Shown here: in pieces, positions 49,931 through 58,168 of the stretch
Position numbering within the stretch: the first letter of the stretch is position 1
Layout: every line of letters begins with the position of its first letter
Source of the DNA: a virus
Reading direction: 5' to 3' (one strand)
DNA: 64,000 nucleotides
IMG/VR virus record: IMGVR_UViG_3300033145_001546
Span: 1 to 64,000 of that record
The notes under the pieces: model-generated
What the model saw: only the letters and a program-made list of their open reading frames with translations
Told to the model about the DNA's origin: nothing
Database searches by the model: none
Program-made: the position numbers and the translations under genes

Positions 49931-50213
49931 ACATTGGCCTTACAAACAATCTTGCCACCTCATAGCAGACACAGAGGAGGAATTACATGCCTTTGCCAAA
50001 CGGATAGGACTTCATAGGTCTTGGTATCAGCATAAAGCCTTCCACCTTTCCCATTATGACCTTACAAAATATATGAAATGTAAAGCCCTTAAATATGGGG
50101 CTCACCCTATAACACAACATGAATTTGTAGTAAAAATAAGAGAATCAAGAGAAAAAGAAATTGCAAGGAGAAGAAATGGAACTGTACAAAAAGAATCGAC
50201 CGGGAAAACTTAA
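49890..50213 (+). CDS. DUF4031-like protein
   Basis: 107 residues. MVYVDRMRPSIPNRHWPYKQ, then ADTEEELHAFAKRIGLHRSW and HYDLTKYMKCKALKYGA follow the DUF4031 pattern (MVYVD, W-S-H, adtxeELhxFAxxigl, HyDlT). These are small phage proteins of unknown function. It overlaps the preceding gene by 41 bases and the clamp loader by 38 bases; the latter uses an ATG with GAGAAGAA. Confidence 0.72.
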   Translation: MVYVDRMRPSIPNRHWPYKQSCHLIADTEEELHAFAKRIGLHRSWYQHKAFHLSHYDLTKYMKCKALKYGAHPITQHEFVVKIRESREKEIARRRNGTVQKESTGKT

Positions 50214-51102
50214 ACAGTTAGTAGGGCAAGACCATGTAGTAGAAGTGCTGGAACGAAAATTGAAAAAGAAGAATGTTCCACACACTGTTCTACTCACAGG
50301 ACCGTCTGGGTGCGGAAAGACCACGGTTGCCCGCATTTTGAAATGCCGATTAAAATGTGGCAGGAGTGATTTTAATGAAATGAATGCCTCTAAGGATAGG
50401 GGCATAGAGGCTGTGCGTACTATAGACAAGCGGATGAGACAGGCCCCAATCAACGGCAAGTGTCGTATATGGTTTGTAGATGAAGCACACAAGCTGTCCA
50501 ATGATGCTCAAAATGCCTTTCTCAAAATATTAGAAGACACCCCCAAACACGTCTATTTTATATTGGCAACTCCCTATCCTCAAAAATTGATCAAGGAGAT
50601 TCATACCAGAAGTATGGAATTCAAGTTGAAGGGACTGTCTGATGCAAATATAGGGAAAATCCTCAAGTCTGTTGCCAAAAAGGAAAAATTCGACCTGCCC
50701 AAAAAAGTCCGGACAAAAATCGTTGAGAACTGCGAGGGTTCGGCCCGGAAATCTTTGGTAATGCTGGACCAAATAATAGACTTGGAAGACGAAAAGGATA
50801 TGATAAAGGCCATATCCGAGGCTATGCACGAGGCAGCAACCTACGATTTATGTAAGCTTTTAATGAATCCAAAAGCCTCTTGGAAATCCGTTGCTAAAAT
50901 TTTACTGCCCCTACAACAGCAAAAGACTGAGCCTGAAACCATACGTTATTCCGTAATGGGGTATGCACAAAGTGCTCTACTAAAAGGTTGGGGCAATCCG
51001 GGCCGTGCTTATATGATAATAGATGCGTTTCGGGACCACTTTTATGACTCAAAATTCCCTGGAGTAGTGGCTGCTTGCTACGAAATCGTGTCCATTAAAT
51101 AA
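50176..51102 (+). CDS. Clamp loader AAA+ subunit (RFC/DnaX-like)
   Basis: 308 residues from the ATG behind AAGGAGAAGAA. Walker A is TGPSGCGKTTVA (residues 41-52), Walker B IWFVDEAHKLS, sensor 1 ILATPYP. The C-terminal half is helical, like the collar domain. Only one loader subunit gene is seen in the window, so it may form a homomer as in T4 or combine with others outside the window. Confidence 0.85.
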   Translation: MELYKKNRPGKLKQLVGQDHVVEVLERKLKKKNVPHTVLLTGPSGCGKTTVARILKCRLKCGRSDFNEMNASKDRGIEAVRTIDKRMRQAPINGKCRIWFVDEAHKLSNDAQNAFLKILEDTPKHVYFILATPYPQKLIKEIHTRSMEFKLKGLSDANIGKILKSVAKKEKFDLPKKVRTKIVENCEGSARKSLVMLDQIIDLEDEKDMIKAISEAMHEAATYDLCKLLMNPKASWKSVAKILLPLQQQKTEPETIRYSVMGYAQSALLKGWGNPGRAYMIIDAFRDHFYDSKFPGVVAACYEIVSIK

Positions 51103-51132
51103 AAAATAATTTTTTGTCGGTAGAGGACACGA

Positions 51133-51147
51133 CTTTTTCCGATAATA
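51133..51147 (+). promoter_or_regulatory. Phage promoter motif copy C
   Basis: CTTTTTCCGATAATA with GA before it, 19 bases before the start of the following gene, in a 63-base gap. Copies A and B lie at 32976 and 35703. Confidence 0.55.
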
Positions 51148-51165
51148 TAGTAGAAGGAACTGTAA

Positions 51166-51711
51166 ATGGCAGAGAAAAAGAAAAAAGGACGAATGAAGGA
51201 AGTCCAAGACTTCTGTATGACTGAGGTGGACATTCTCAACTTGGAAAAGGAATGTGCCATACAGCCCCGCATGATGTTTAAGTATGTCAAAATGCTTAAC
51301 AATACCAACACTGCTATAGCAAAAGCCAAAACTGCCATGGCCATAGTAGATGCCAAAATTAAAGAGAAGGTTCGCAAGAAACCATCTAAATATAGGTTGG
51401 AGAAAGTTACGGTGGATGCATTAGAGACCATTGTCCTCCTACAACCTGAACACAAACAAGCCCACACCAAACTTTTAGTCCTTCAAAAAAGATGGGACAT
51501 AGTGAACGCAGCAGTTCAGGCCCTAAACCATAAAAAATCAATGTTAGAACAGGAGGTGAAACTGCACGGACAAAACTATTTTGCTACTCCTAATCCGAAA
51601 TTAGTGGGGGAACAACACGCAGAGTTTCAAAGGAGACTCGATGAAGCCAAGGACGAATCTGTAAGAGCAAGGAACAACAAAAGAAAAAAGAAAAAGGACG
51701 GCACAACATGA
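51166..51711 (+). CDS. Coiled-coil recombination accessory-like protein
   Basis: 181 residues, helical and Lys-rich: MAEKKKKGRMKEVQDFCMTE, then a long coiled coil, and a closing HGQNYFATPNPKLVGE. It is followed by an SSB and a recombinase, so a UvsY-like mediator role fits the position, but no clear homology can be seen. Basic at both ends. Confidence 0.55.
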   Translation: MAEKKKKGRMKEVQDFCMTEVDILNLEKECAIQPRMMFKYVKMLNNTNTAIAKAKTAMAIVDAKIKEKVRKKPSKYRLEKVTVDALETIVLLQPEHKQAHTKLLVLQKRWDIVNAAVQALNHKKSMLEQEVKLHGQNYFATPNPKLVGEQHAEFQRRLDEAKDESVRARNNKRKKKKDGTT

Positions 51712-51866
51712 TAGATGACATTAAAATTATAACATTCATTTGTGGACTTCCTTTTTTGGTTTACTTTTGTGTGAAGTTTGGCACTGTGGCCTTTTTCAAG
51801 GCAAAACAATTTATAGAAAAACAAAAAACAGGAGACACAAGCAATGAGCAAAAGAAAGAAGCGTAA
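51708..51866 (+). CDS. Small membrane protein (52 aa)
   Basis: 52 residues, MIDDIKIITFICGLPFLVYF, with one transmembrane helix and an acidic/Lys tail. Its ATG overlaps the previous stop, and it overlaps the SSB start by 23 bases. Role unknown. Confidence 0.45.
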   Translation: MIDDIKIITFICGLPFLVYFCVKFGTVAFFKAKQFIEKQKTGDTSNEQKKEA

Positions 51867-53100
51867 GGAACGGAGGAGCACAGCGGGTGCTACCAAGAAA
51901 AGACGAGAGGCAGCAGCAATGGGAGATGGGCCTTCCTATATAAAGCTGCCGGAAGGGACGGGGAACTTTGCCCTGAAGTCTACCAAAACAGCCCGAATTG
52001 ACGTCATTCCCTATGACGTGGGCAAAGGCAATCCCAGAGCAGACAAAGGTGCATTCTACTGGGAAAGGACCTTTTACATTCATCGCAATGTCGGCCCCAA
52101 TAATGATTGGGTGATTTGCCCAGCCCGGACTGCCAAGAAGAAGTGTCCCATCTGTGAGCTACTCACCAAACTCAGACAGGACGAGGAAGGCAACGAATCT
52201 CTCATCAAGGCATTGGCCATTAGTCGTCGTATGGTCATGAATATGAGGGACATGAGTGAAGACAAAAAGGAACGCATCGGCAGAGTGTTCGAGACCTCCC
52301 ATCATTACTTCGGCAAGGCCATGGATGAAGCATTGACTTCGGCCTATGAGGATGACGAGGATAACATGGACGGTTTCTGCGACCCGGAAGACGGCAACTA
52401 TCTGAAGATGGTCGTCGAAAAAGGTTGGGAAGGCAAGGGCTATTCGGTAGAGAGAATTGATTTTAAGTCTCGCAAAGATGACCTGGATGATGAAGTCCTT
52501 GATGCCGCCGTTTGCTTGGACGACATCCTCATCATCCGAGACTACGATGACTTGAAGGAACTCTTGCTCCAAGATGACGACGATGATGACGAGCCTAAAA
52601 AGGGTAAGAAAGGCAAGAAGGACAAAGCCCCAGATGACGACGACGACGATGACGATGCTGACGACGACGACGATGATGACGACGACGATGATGCTGACGA
52701 TGACGACGATGATGACGACGACGATGATGCTGACGATGACGACGACGATGATGCTGACGATGACGACGACGATGACGACGACGATGATGACGACGATGAC
52801 GATGATGCTGATGACGACGACGATGCTGATGACGACGACGATGACGATGATGCTGATGACGATGACGATGACGATGATGCTGATGACGATGACGACGACG
52901 ATGACGATGACGATGACGATGACGACGATGACGATGACGATGATGCTGAAGAAAGGGCCGCAGCTAAGAAGAAAGCCGCTGCCGCTAAGAAGAAGAAAGA
53001 TGCTGCCGCAGCTAAGAAGAAGAAAGATGCCACCGCCAAAGCCAAGAAAGCCGCAGCCGGCAAGAAAGGCAAAGGCAAGAAGGGCAAAGGTAAGAAGTAG
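51844..53100 (+). CDS. Single-strand DNA-binding protein with huge charged tail
   Basis: 418 residues. Residues 1-240 resemble T4 gp32-like binding proteins: FYWERTFYIHRNVG, a zinc pattern WVICPARTAKKKCPICELL, and a basic start. Residues 264-367 (104 in a row) consist only of Asp and Ala, mostly Asp. The last 50 residues are Lys/Ala-rich. SSBs normally have a short acidic tail; here it is followed by an equally extreme basic tail. The DNA is a GAC/GAT/GCT triplet tract likely to vary in length. A terminator follows at 53125. Confidence 0.8.
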   Translation: MSKRKKRKERRSTAGATKKRREAAAMGDGPSYIKLPEGTGNFALKSTKTARIDVIPYDVGKGNPRADKGAFYWERTFYIHRNVGPNNDWVICPARTAKKKCPICELLTKLRQDEEGNESLIKALAISRRMVMNMRDMSEDKKERIGRVFETSHHYFGKAMDEALTSAYEDDEDNMDGFCDPEDGNYLKMVVEKGWEGKGYSVERIDFKSRKDDLDDEVLDAAVCLDDILIIRDYDDLKELLLQDDDDDDEPKKGKKGKKDKAPDDDDDDDDADDDDDDDDDDDADDDDDDDDDDDADDDDDDDADDDDDDDDDDDDDDDDDADDDDDADDDDDDDDADDDDDDDDADDDDDDDDDDDDDDDDDDDDDAEERAAAKKKAAAAKKKKDAAAAKKKKDATAKAKKAAAGKKGKGKKGKGKK

Positions 53101-53124
53101 TATGCTGGCATGGATGCCCAATTT

Positions 53125-53160
53125 GGAAGGTGGGCGATACTATGCCCACCTTCCATTTTA
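53125..53160 (+). terminator. Intrinsic terminator after SSB
   Basis: GGAAGGTGGGC (53125-53135) and GCCCACCTTCC (53144-53154) are perfect arms with an 8-base loop, followed by ATTTTACGTTT. Transcripts from the SSB gene may stop here; the next gene's leader lies immediately downstream. Confidence 0.7.
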
Positions 53161-53179
53161 CGTTTGAAAGGAAAAGACC

Positions 53180-53434
53180 ATGAAAAGAAAGAGATCCAAA
53201 CCCCGCAAGGTGAATATAGAACGTGCGACTTTGGGTGGTAAAGGCGCACGTGCTGGCCTCAAAGTTCACATGGGGGATTCTCTTCAAACAGTCCCGTGCC
53301 CAAATTGCATTAGCAAAGGTATGAGGCAAGGACTTCGACGACAAACAGCTGAGTTCACTTCTCCCTACCGACAAAAGGGGGCATTGGCTGTAATGGCAGA
53401 GTGCGGAATTTCCAAACGCAGAAAGCGGAAATGA
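53180..53434 (+). CDS. Small basic protein
   Basis: 84 residues, MKRKRSKPRKVNIERATLGG, very basic, with a PCPNCISKG pair. Leader TTTGAAAGGAAAAGACC is typical. Stop overlaps the recombinase start (ATGA). It may bind DNA with the SSB and recombinase. No family. Confidence 0.6.
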   Translation: MKRKRSKPRKVNIERATLGGKGARAGLKVHMGDSLQTVPCPNCISKGMRQGLRRQTAEFTSPYRQKGALAVMAECGISKRRKRK

Positions 53435-54519
53435 AAACCAAAGACATCAAAAAGAAACTCCAACAAAGGAAGAAAAAGAGAAAACTGACCCCTGACGATT
53501 TTCTAAGTACGGGCAGCACTCTTTTGAATCTTGCTCTCACAGGCAAACCCAATTGCGGTTTTGTTAAAGGCAAGTATCATTTCATCGTAGGTGATAGTAC
53601 GTCCGGCAAGACATTTCTATCCCTTACCTGCTTAGCCGAAGCAGCCAATAATCCCCAGTTCAAAAAATATCGTTTTATCTACGACGATGCAGAGGGTGGG
53701 GCGTTGATGGATATTGAAAGATTCTTTGGATCCAAAGTTGCCAGACGAATAAGACCCCCCAAAAAAACCAAAGAGGGGGAGGCTATTTATTCTCACTCCA
53801 TTGAAGAATTTTATTACCACGTTGATGATGCCCTACGAAAAGGCAAACCCTTCATCTATATATTAGACTCAATGGATTCTTTATCCTCCAAAGAGGAAGA
53901 GGACAAATTCAAACAGCATAAAGATGCCCATAAAAAAGGTAAGAAAGCACCGGGGTCTTATGGGGACGGCAAAGCTAAAAAGAACGCTGCGGGAGTGCGT
54001 CAATTGCTTACACCATTAGGGGCATCCAATTCTATCCTTATCATTATCAATCAGACCAGAGATAATATCGGATTTGGAAGTAAGTTTGAGCCTAAGACAC
54101 GCAGTGGTGGGCATGCCCTACGTTTCTATGCCACATGGGAGATATGGTCAAAGGTCAAGGGGCAGATGAAAAAAACTTTCCGGGGAAAAGAGCGTCAGTT
54201 AGGAATAAAATGCCAAGTCAGAATAAAAAAGAATCGTATCATGGGCAGGTCCCGAACCGTAGAAATTCCCATCTACCATTCTTTTGGTATAGACGACATA
54301 GGGTCCTGTGTGGATTATTTGGTTGAAGAAAAGCACTGGTCCAAAACAAAGAGTGGGATAATAAATGCTGAGGACTTCGATTTTGAAGGCCCAAAAGAAA
54401 AACTCATTCCGCATATCGAGGAGGAGGAGATGGAAATGGACTTGCAGGATTTGGTAGGGGAGGTTTGGAACAATATAGAAAAGGCCTGTGCTGTGAAAAG
54501 GAAAAAGAGGTATGAATAA
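53431..54519 (+). CDS. RecA/UvsX-like recombinase
   Basis: 362 residues from the ATG overlapping the previous stop. Walker A is GDSTSGKTF (residues 54-62), Walker B-like IYILDSMDSLS, and the L2-like stretch NQTRDNIGFGSKFEPKTRSG. This is the phage RecA core; the C-terminal 70 residues are acidic, ending CAVKRKKRYE. It stands beside the SSB gene. Confidence 0.82.
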   Translation: MKTKDIKKKLQQRKKKRKLTPDDFLSTGSTLLNLALTGKPNCGFVKGKYHFIVGDSTSGKTFLSLTCLAEAANNPQFKKYRFIYDDAEGGALMDIERFFGSKVARRIRPPKKTKEGEAIYSHSIEEFYYHVDDALRKGKPFIYILDSMDSLSSKEEEDKFKQHKDAHKKGKKAPGSYGDGKAKKNAAGVRQLLTPLGASNSILIIINQTRDNIGFGSKFEPKTRSGGHALRFYATWEIWSKVKGQMKKTFRGKERQLGIKCQVRIKKNRIMGRSRTVEIPIYHSFGIDDIGSCVDYLVEEKHWSKTKSGIINAEDFDFEGPKEKLIPHIEEEEMEMDLQDLVGEVWNNIEKACAVKRKKRYE

Positions 54520-55390
54520 GAAATGGCTTATCTTGGATTGTAACTTTCTTTGCCATCGGCTCAAACATTCGATGGGGGGATTGAGCCATGAGAACACTCC
54601 CACTGGGGTCATTTATGGGTTCTTAAAATACATCCCCCTATATCAAGAAAAGTTCGACACCCCCCACATCGTCTTTTGTTGGGATTCTAAGAGCAGTAAA
54701 CGGAAAGAGATTTTTCCGGGCTACAAAGCTAACCGGGGGGATCGATTAAAGGAAATGAGTACTGAAGAGGTTATATTTGAAACTGATTTTCGTTACCAGA
54801 TGAAAATGTTGCGTAGGAAGTATTTGAAAATCATCGGTTTCCGAAACGTCTTTTGTCAAAAAGGATATGAAGCCGATGATTTGATTGCTTCAATTTGCGA
54901 CCACCTACCTTTACTTGATGAGGCTATTATCTTAACCTCTGACCAAGACCTCTATCAATGTCTTAATCCACAAGTATCTATTTACGACCCCAACAAACGA
55001 AAAAGAATGACAGCCCAAAAGTTCCAAAAGACGTATGGAATTAAGCCACCAAGATGGGGAATGATAAAATGTATAGCAGGGTGCTCTACTGATAATGTCC
55101 CCGGCATAAAAGGGGTAGGAGAAAAGACCGCCATTAAGTATTTGAATGGGGACCTAAAAGCATCCTTAAAATCCCATCTGTCTATTATATCCCCAAAGGG
55201 TATGAAACTTATATGCCGAAACAGAAGATTGGTGGTGTTACCTTTCGTGGGCACCAGAGTTTTCAAACTTAAAAAAGACGAACTGTCTGCGGACGGTTGG
55301 CGGTCAGTAGTAAGGTCTTTAGGCTTAAAGTCTATCAGGGATAAGGTGCCGATGGGTATTCGACGACAAAAGAAGAGGAAAAAGAAATGA
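54512..55390 (+). CDS. 5'-3' exonuclease / flap nuclease
   Basis: 292 residues. The acidic motifs LILDCNFLCHR, KGYEADDLIASICD, LTSDQDLYQCL and the helix-hairpin-helix VPGIKGVGEKTAIKYL are those of the T5 exonuclease/Pol I N-terminal FEN family. It would remove RNA primers and flaps, as the Pol I homologue here lacks this domain. It overlaps both neighbours by a few bases. Confidence 0.88.
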   Translation: MNKKWLILDCNFLCHRLKHSMGGLSHENTPTGVIYGFLKYIPLYQEKFDTPHIVFCWDSKSSKRKEIFPGYKANRGDRLKEMSTEEVIFETDFRYQMKMLRRKYLKIIGFRNVFCQKGYEADDLIASICDHLPLLDEAIILTSDQDLYQCLNPQVSIYDPNKRKRMTAQKFQKTYGIKPPRWGMIKCIAGCSTDNVPGIKGVGEKTAIKYLNGDLKASLKSHLSIISPKGMKLICRNRRLVVLPFVGTRVFKLKKDELSADGWRSVVRSLGLKSIRDKVPMGIRRQKKRKKK

Positions 55391-55605
55391 GAATCTTTCT
55401 GATAGTGATTATAGTTTGGGTAAACATAGGAGCAATAGGATGGATTATTGGTTCTATAGCCGATACATTCTTCTATCCGACCCAAAAAAACAACTGGCGA
55501 TATATCTTTTTAAGCATGGCTGTGGGACCAGGAACTTTCGTATTGGTTTTACGGTCGATTTATGAGTATTGGAAAGACAGGAGAAGACAAGATGCCCAAA
55601 GGTAG
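55387..55605 (+). CDS. Small membrane protein (72 aa)
   Basis: 72 residues with two hydrophobic helices (LIVIIVWVNIGAIGWIIGSI and YIFLSMAVGPGTFVLVL) and a basic end. It overlaps the flap nuclease stop (ATGA) and the following nuclease start by 14 bases. A holin-like topology is possible but not shown. Confidence 0.6.
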   Translation: MRIFLIVIIVWVNIGAIGWIIGSIADTFFYPTQKNNWRYIFLSMAVGPGTFVLVLRSIYEYWKDRRRQDAQR

Positions 55606-56206
55606 TCAATTTGAAAGGGATATTTGTAAACTGCTTAGCAAGTGGTGGACAGGCGGCAAGAGGGACGATGTGTTTTGGAGAACAGCCGGAAGCGGCGCAC
55701 GTGCTACAATGCGAAGTAAGAAGAACCAAAATACGTTTGGTCAATATGGGGACGTACAAGCCACTGACCCTATCGGCCAGCCTCTTATCGACCTGTGTAC
55801 TATCGAATTGAAGCGTGGGTACTCACAAGATACTTTCGCAAACTTACTTGAGGACTCTACAACTCACAACGCTGTGCCGTGTATGTATGCTAAATTTATA
55901 GCGCAAGCAAAAGGGGACTCCCGAAAAGCATTCACTCCTTGGTGGTTGCTAATTGTAAAACGAGACCGACGAAAGCCAATCGTGATTTTTCCCCGGACTC
56001 TATTTGGCATGACTCTAAAAGGGTTGGATAAAGTAAGGATTTATCGGGCAGGAATGGTACACGTTGTTGTTGCTTTACTTGGCGATTTCTTGGAGCACTA
56101 TCTTCCAGAAGACATAATCGAATGTGCCAAAGATGAAGAAGAACATCCAGACTGTAAAAGTTGCACAAAGCCCACATGTGTTGGTTGTTTCAGGAATAAT
56201 AAATGA
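55592..56206 (+). CDS. PD-(D/E)xK nuclease-like protein (resolvase-like)
   Basis: 204 residues from the ATG behind AGGAGAAGACAAG. The KGSQFERDICKLLSKWWTGG start, FGQYGDVQAT and CTIELKRGYS give the E...D...ExK arrangement of small phage nucleases, e.g. Holliday junction resolvases. The C-terminus has HPDCKSCTKPTCVGC (a zinc-like cluster). It stands among recombination genes. Confidence 0.68.
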   Translation: MPKGSQFERDICKLLSKWWTGGKRDDVFWRTAGSGARATMRSKKNQNTFGQYGDVQATDPIGQPLIDLCTIELKRGYSQDTFANLLEDSTTHNAVPCMYAKFIAQAKGDSRKAFTPWWLLIVKRDRRKPIVIFPRTLFGMTLKGLDKVRIYRAGMVHVVVALLGDFLEHYLPEDIIECAKDEEEHPDCKSCTKPTCVGCFRNNK

Positions 56207-56583
56207 TCGACCCAAAAAACATTAAAAAATCCCAGGCCCGTGAAATCATCCGGTTGTATGAAGAGCACACTCGTGCTATTGTCGCAGCAAGAATAGGACC
56301 TTTGGGGTTTCCTGCTTGTGGGGATTTCTTTCTATTAGCCCAACAAAAGGAAGATGAATTACAAGAATTCATATTTGGAACTTCCAATCTTGTCCAGCTG
56401 GGGGAGATGTGGGGGATAGTAAAAGACACCGGAATTAAAAAGACAAAACATTATTGTGGTAAGTGCGGACGGGCTCAATACAGAACCCGTAGTGGGCTGA
56501 CTTGCAAAAAGATGCACAATGGTGCTGAATCTGTAAGCAAGAAAAAAGGTAAGAAAATCAGAGACCGAAGGAAACGAAAATGA
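56203..56583 (+). CDS. Zinc-containing hypothetical protein
   Basis: 126 residues. YCGKCGRAQYRTRSGLTCKK is a zinc-ribbon-like section near the C-terminus, and the end is highly basic. The N-terminal half is helical. No family. It overlaps neighbours by four bases on each side. Confidence 0.55.
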   Translation: MIDPKNIKKSQAREIIRLYEEHTRAIVAARIGPLGFPACGDFFLLAQQKEDELQEFIFGTSNLVQLGEMWGIVKDTGIKKTKHYCGKCGRAQYRTRSGLTCKKMHNGAESVSKKKGKKIRDRRKRK

Positions 56584-57137
56584 AAGTGGAAAATTATCCA
56601 GTGGTAATTCTAATAATGATAGTATGCTTTTCATTAGGAGTATTCGTAACTGAAATATCACATCAAGCTTTTCCTCTCAAAGGGACGGAAGTGGAGACGG
56701 ACTCGGAATCTGTTGGAACTTCTGAAAAAACGCAAGGGGTGGGTTCCTCTAAGATTCTCCTTTCCCCACCCCTTGCCTCCTTTTTGAAAAAAGAATTTGG
56801 CGATGAATATGAAACTATAATGGCTGCTGCCTTACGAAATCGGTGTCAAGGAGAGAATCTACACATTCTTTTTGCTATCCGGAAAGCAGAGAATGGTGGA
56901 CCTGGAATAGAGTTCGGGGTTGAAGCCAAACGCGGGACGGACCTTGACACGCAGGCTGGCTGGGCAGCAGCCACCATTATGAAAAATCGAAGTCGTTGGT
57001 ATGCCACTAATACCAGAGGAGATTTTATTGAGTTTCTCGGCAAGAGGTACTGCCCCAATAATAGTGAAGTGTGGATTAAGAACGTGAAATATTGGTTTGA
57101 CAAATTTAAGGAGAATGCCCATGGCAAAGGAGCCTGA
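56580..57137 (+). CDS. Membrane-anchored glucosaminidase/transglycosylase-like murein hydrolase
   Basis: 185 residues. Residues 8-28 are a signal anchor (VVILIMIVCFSLGVFVTEIS). After a Ser/Glu-rich linker, the FAIRKAENGGPGIEFGV, TQAGWAAATIMKNRSRW and DFIEFLGKRYCPN sections fit the lysozyme-like glucosaminidase fold, with the Glu in RKAENG. It may be the lysin or a host-envelope enzyme. It lies in the replication operon rather than with the late genes. Confidence 0.62.
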   Translation: MKVENYPVVILIMIVCFSLGVFVTEISHQAFPLKGTEVETDSESVGTSEKTQGVGSSKILLSPPLASFLKKEFGDEYETIMAAALRNRCQGENLHILFAIRKAENGGPGIEFGVEAKRGTDLDTQAGWAAATIMKNRSRWYATNTRGDFIEFLGKRYCPNNSEVWIKNVKYWFDKFKENAHGKGA

Positions 57138-57525
57138 ACATTTCTGCTTGGACAGGGAGGATGCACTAAGAGTCATTGAAAAGCTACTGCCCTCAAAAGA
57201 CGATTGCTTTTTGTCGGACCTGTACGAAGACATCCAACGTCCACCTGCAAAGACTATAGGAGAGAGGAGAGACATTGTAGTAACTATCCGTCCCGGTTTA
57301 GATGCCAATGATATAGAACTTATTCAAGCTGTAGAAAAGGCGATGGATGAGGCCCTTCTCGCCTTTGGACATACTCGTAGCAAGTCTGTCAAGTGGGGCC
57401 ACAAAGTTGAATTTGTGTATTACCAATTCGCCAGCTGTGGCGTATCGGAATTGGATGAGGTGGATGACGATATAGATGCCAACGAGGATTGCGATGACGA
57501 TGAAACAGAAGAACAAACGACTTAA
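57121..57525 (+). CDS. Hypothetical acidic protein
   Basis: 134 residues from the ATG behind AAGGAGAATGCCC, overlapping the previous gene by 17 bases. ELIQAVEKAMDEALLAFGHT and a C-terminal run DEVDDDIDANEDCDDDE. No family is recognised; the strongly acidic tail recalls the SSB. Confidence 0.6.
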   Translation: MAKEPEHFCLDREDALRVIEKLLPSKDDCFLSDLYEDIQRPPAKTIGERRDIVVTIRPGLDANDIELIQAVEKAMDEALLAFGHTRSKSVKWGHKVEFVYYQFASCGVSELDEVDDDIDANEDCDDDETEEQTT

Positions 57526-57655
57526 AAAGATATTGCATTCTTATCATACCTATTTTGAGGCAGCGATGAGAGCAACCAGTCTTGGATTATGTAAACGGGC
57601 AATTAAACATGCTTTGGAAGATGAACAAAAAATCAAAGAAGAAAAAGCAAGTTAA
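57500..57655 (+). CDS. Small basic helical protein (51 aa)
   Basis: 51 residues, MKQKNKRLKKILHSYHTYFE, with helices and KALEDEQKIKEEKAS-type end. It overlaps the preceding stop by 26 bases and the next start by about 47. No family; a weak ribosome site. Confidence 0.4.
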   Translation: MKQKNKRLKKILHSYHTYFEAAMRATSLGLCKRAIKHALEDEQKIKEEKAS

Positions 57656-57782
57656 AGTAGAGTGCCGAATATGTGCTCATAATTGTGTGCGCCATGGAGA
57701 ATATGGATGTCTCAGGGCGTGGGTGAAAGGTGGCCCACAAAATTGTGAGAGTTTTGTAAAGAGCAAATATGCTAATAAATGA
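57609..57782 (+). CDS. Small zinc-ribbon-like protein
   Basis: 57 residues from an ATG at 57609 (57621 is an alternative). VECRICAHNCVRHGEYGCLR and QNCESF carry the Cys set of a small zinc-binding domain, similar to DUF-type ribbon proteins in phages. The N-terminus is Lys-rich. Confidence 0.5.
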   Translation: MLWKMNKKSKKKKQVKVECRICAHNCVRHGEYGCLRAWVKGGPQNCESFVKSKYANK

Positions 57783-58168
57783 AAGTGCCAATGCCTTACT
57801 CTAAAACATGCATGCCATATAATATAATATGGCGATTCTTTCGTAAGCATGCCTCAGCTAAGGATATAGCAAGAATCACCGCCTGTAGACTGAAAGGGTT
57901 TCAGTTTGATAAGATAATGTTGTGGGGAGACAATCACAGACTCTCTTTGGAAGTTAGTTTCTTTTGTGATGGGTGTAGAAAGAGTTGTACTTCAAATATA
58001 TCAATGAGGGAAGTAGTGGCATCTAAAATTTTGGAGACGGTGCAGCAAGGGATGGTATATAAACGAGACATTTTGAACTCCGATATAAAAGGCCGAAGTG
58101 CTGACTTCGTAGTGCTTGACGAGTTCGCTCATATGGAACGAGGTTTGAGTGGAGAGATTACATCTTGA
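57779..58168 (+). CDS. Hypothetical protein
   Basis: 129 residues, with a Cys cluster SFFCDGCRKSCTS and a helical C-terminus. LDEFAHMERGLSG at the end. No family. It overlaps the Rad50-like N-half by four bases (ATGA or similar), so is translated with it. Confidence 0.55.
   Translation: MKVPMPYSKTCMPYNIIWRFFRKHASAKDIARITACRLKGFQFDKIMLWGDNHRLSLEVSFFCDGCRKSCTSNISMREVVASKILETVQQGMVYKRDILNSDIKGRSADFVVLDEFAHMERGLSGEITS

Noticed and set aside
52159-53121. Long minus-strand frame rich in Val/Ile opposite the SSB tail, and a second rich in Ser
   Set aside because: They are shadows of the GAC/GAT triplet tract of the SSB, have no ribosome site and no plausible composition.
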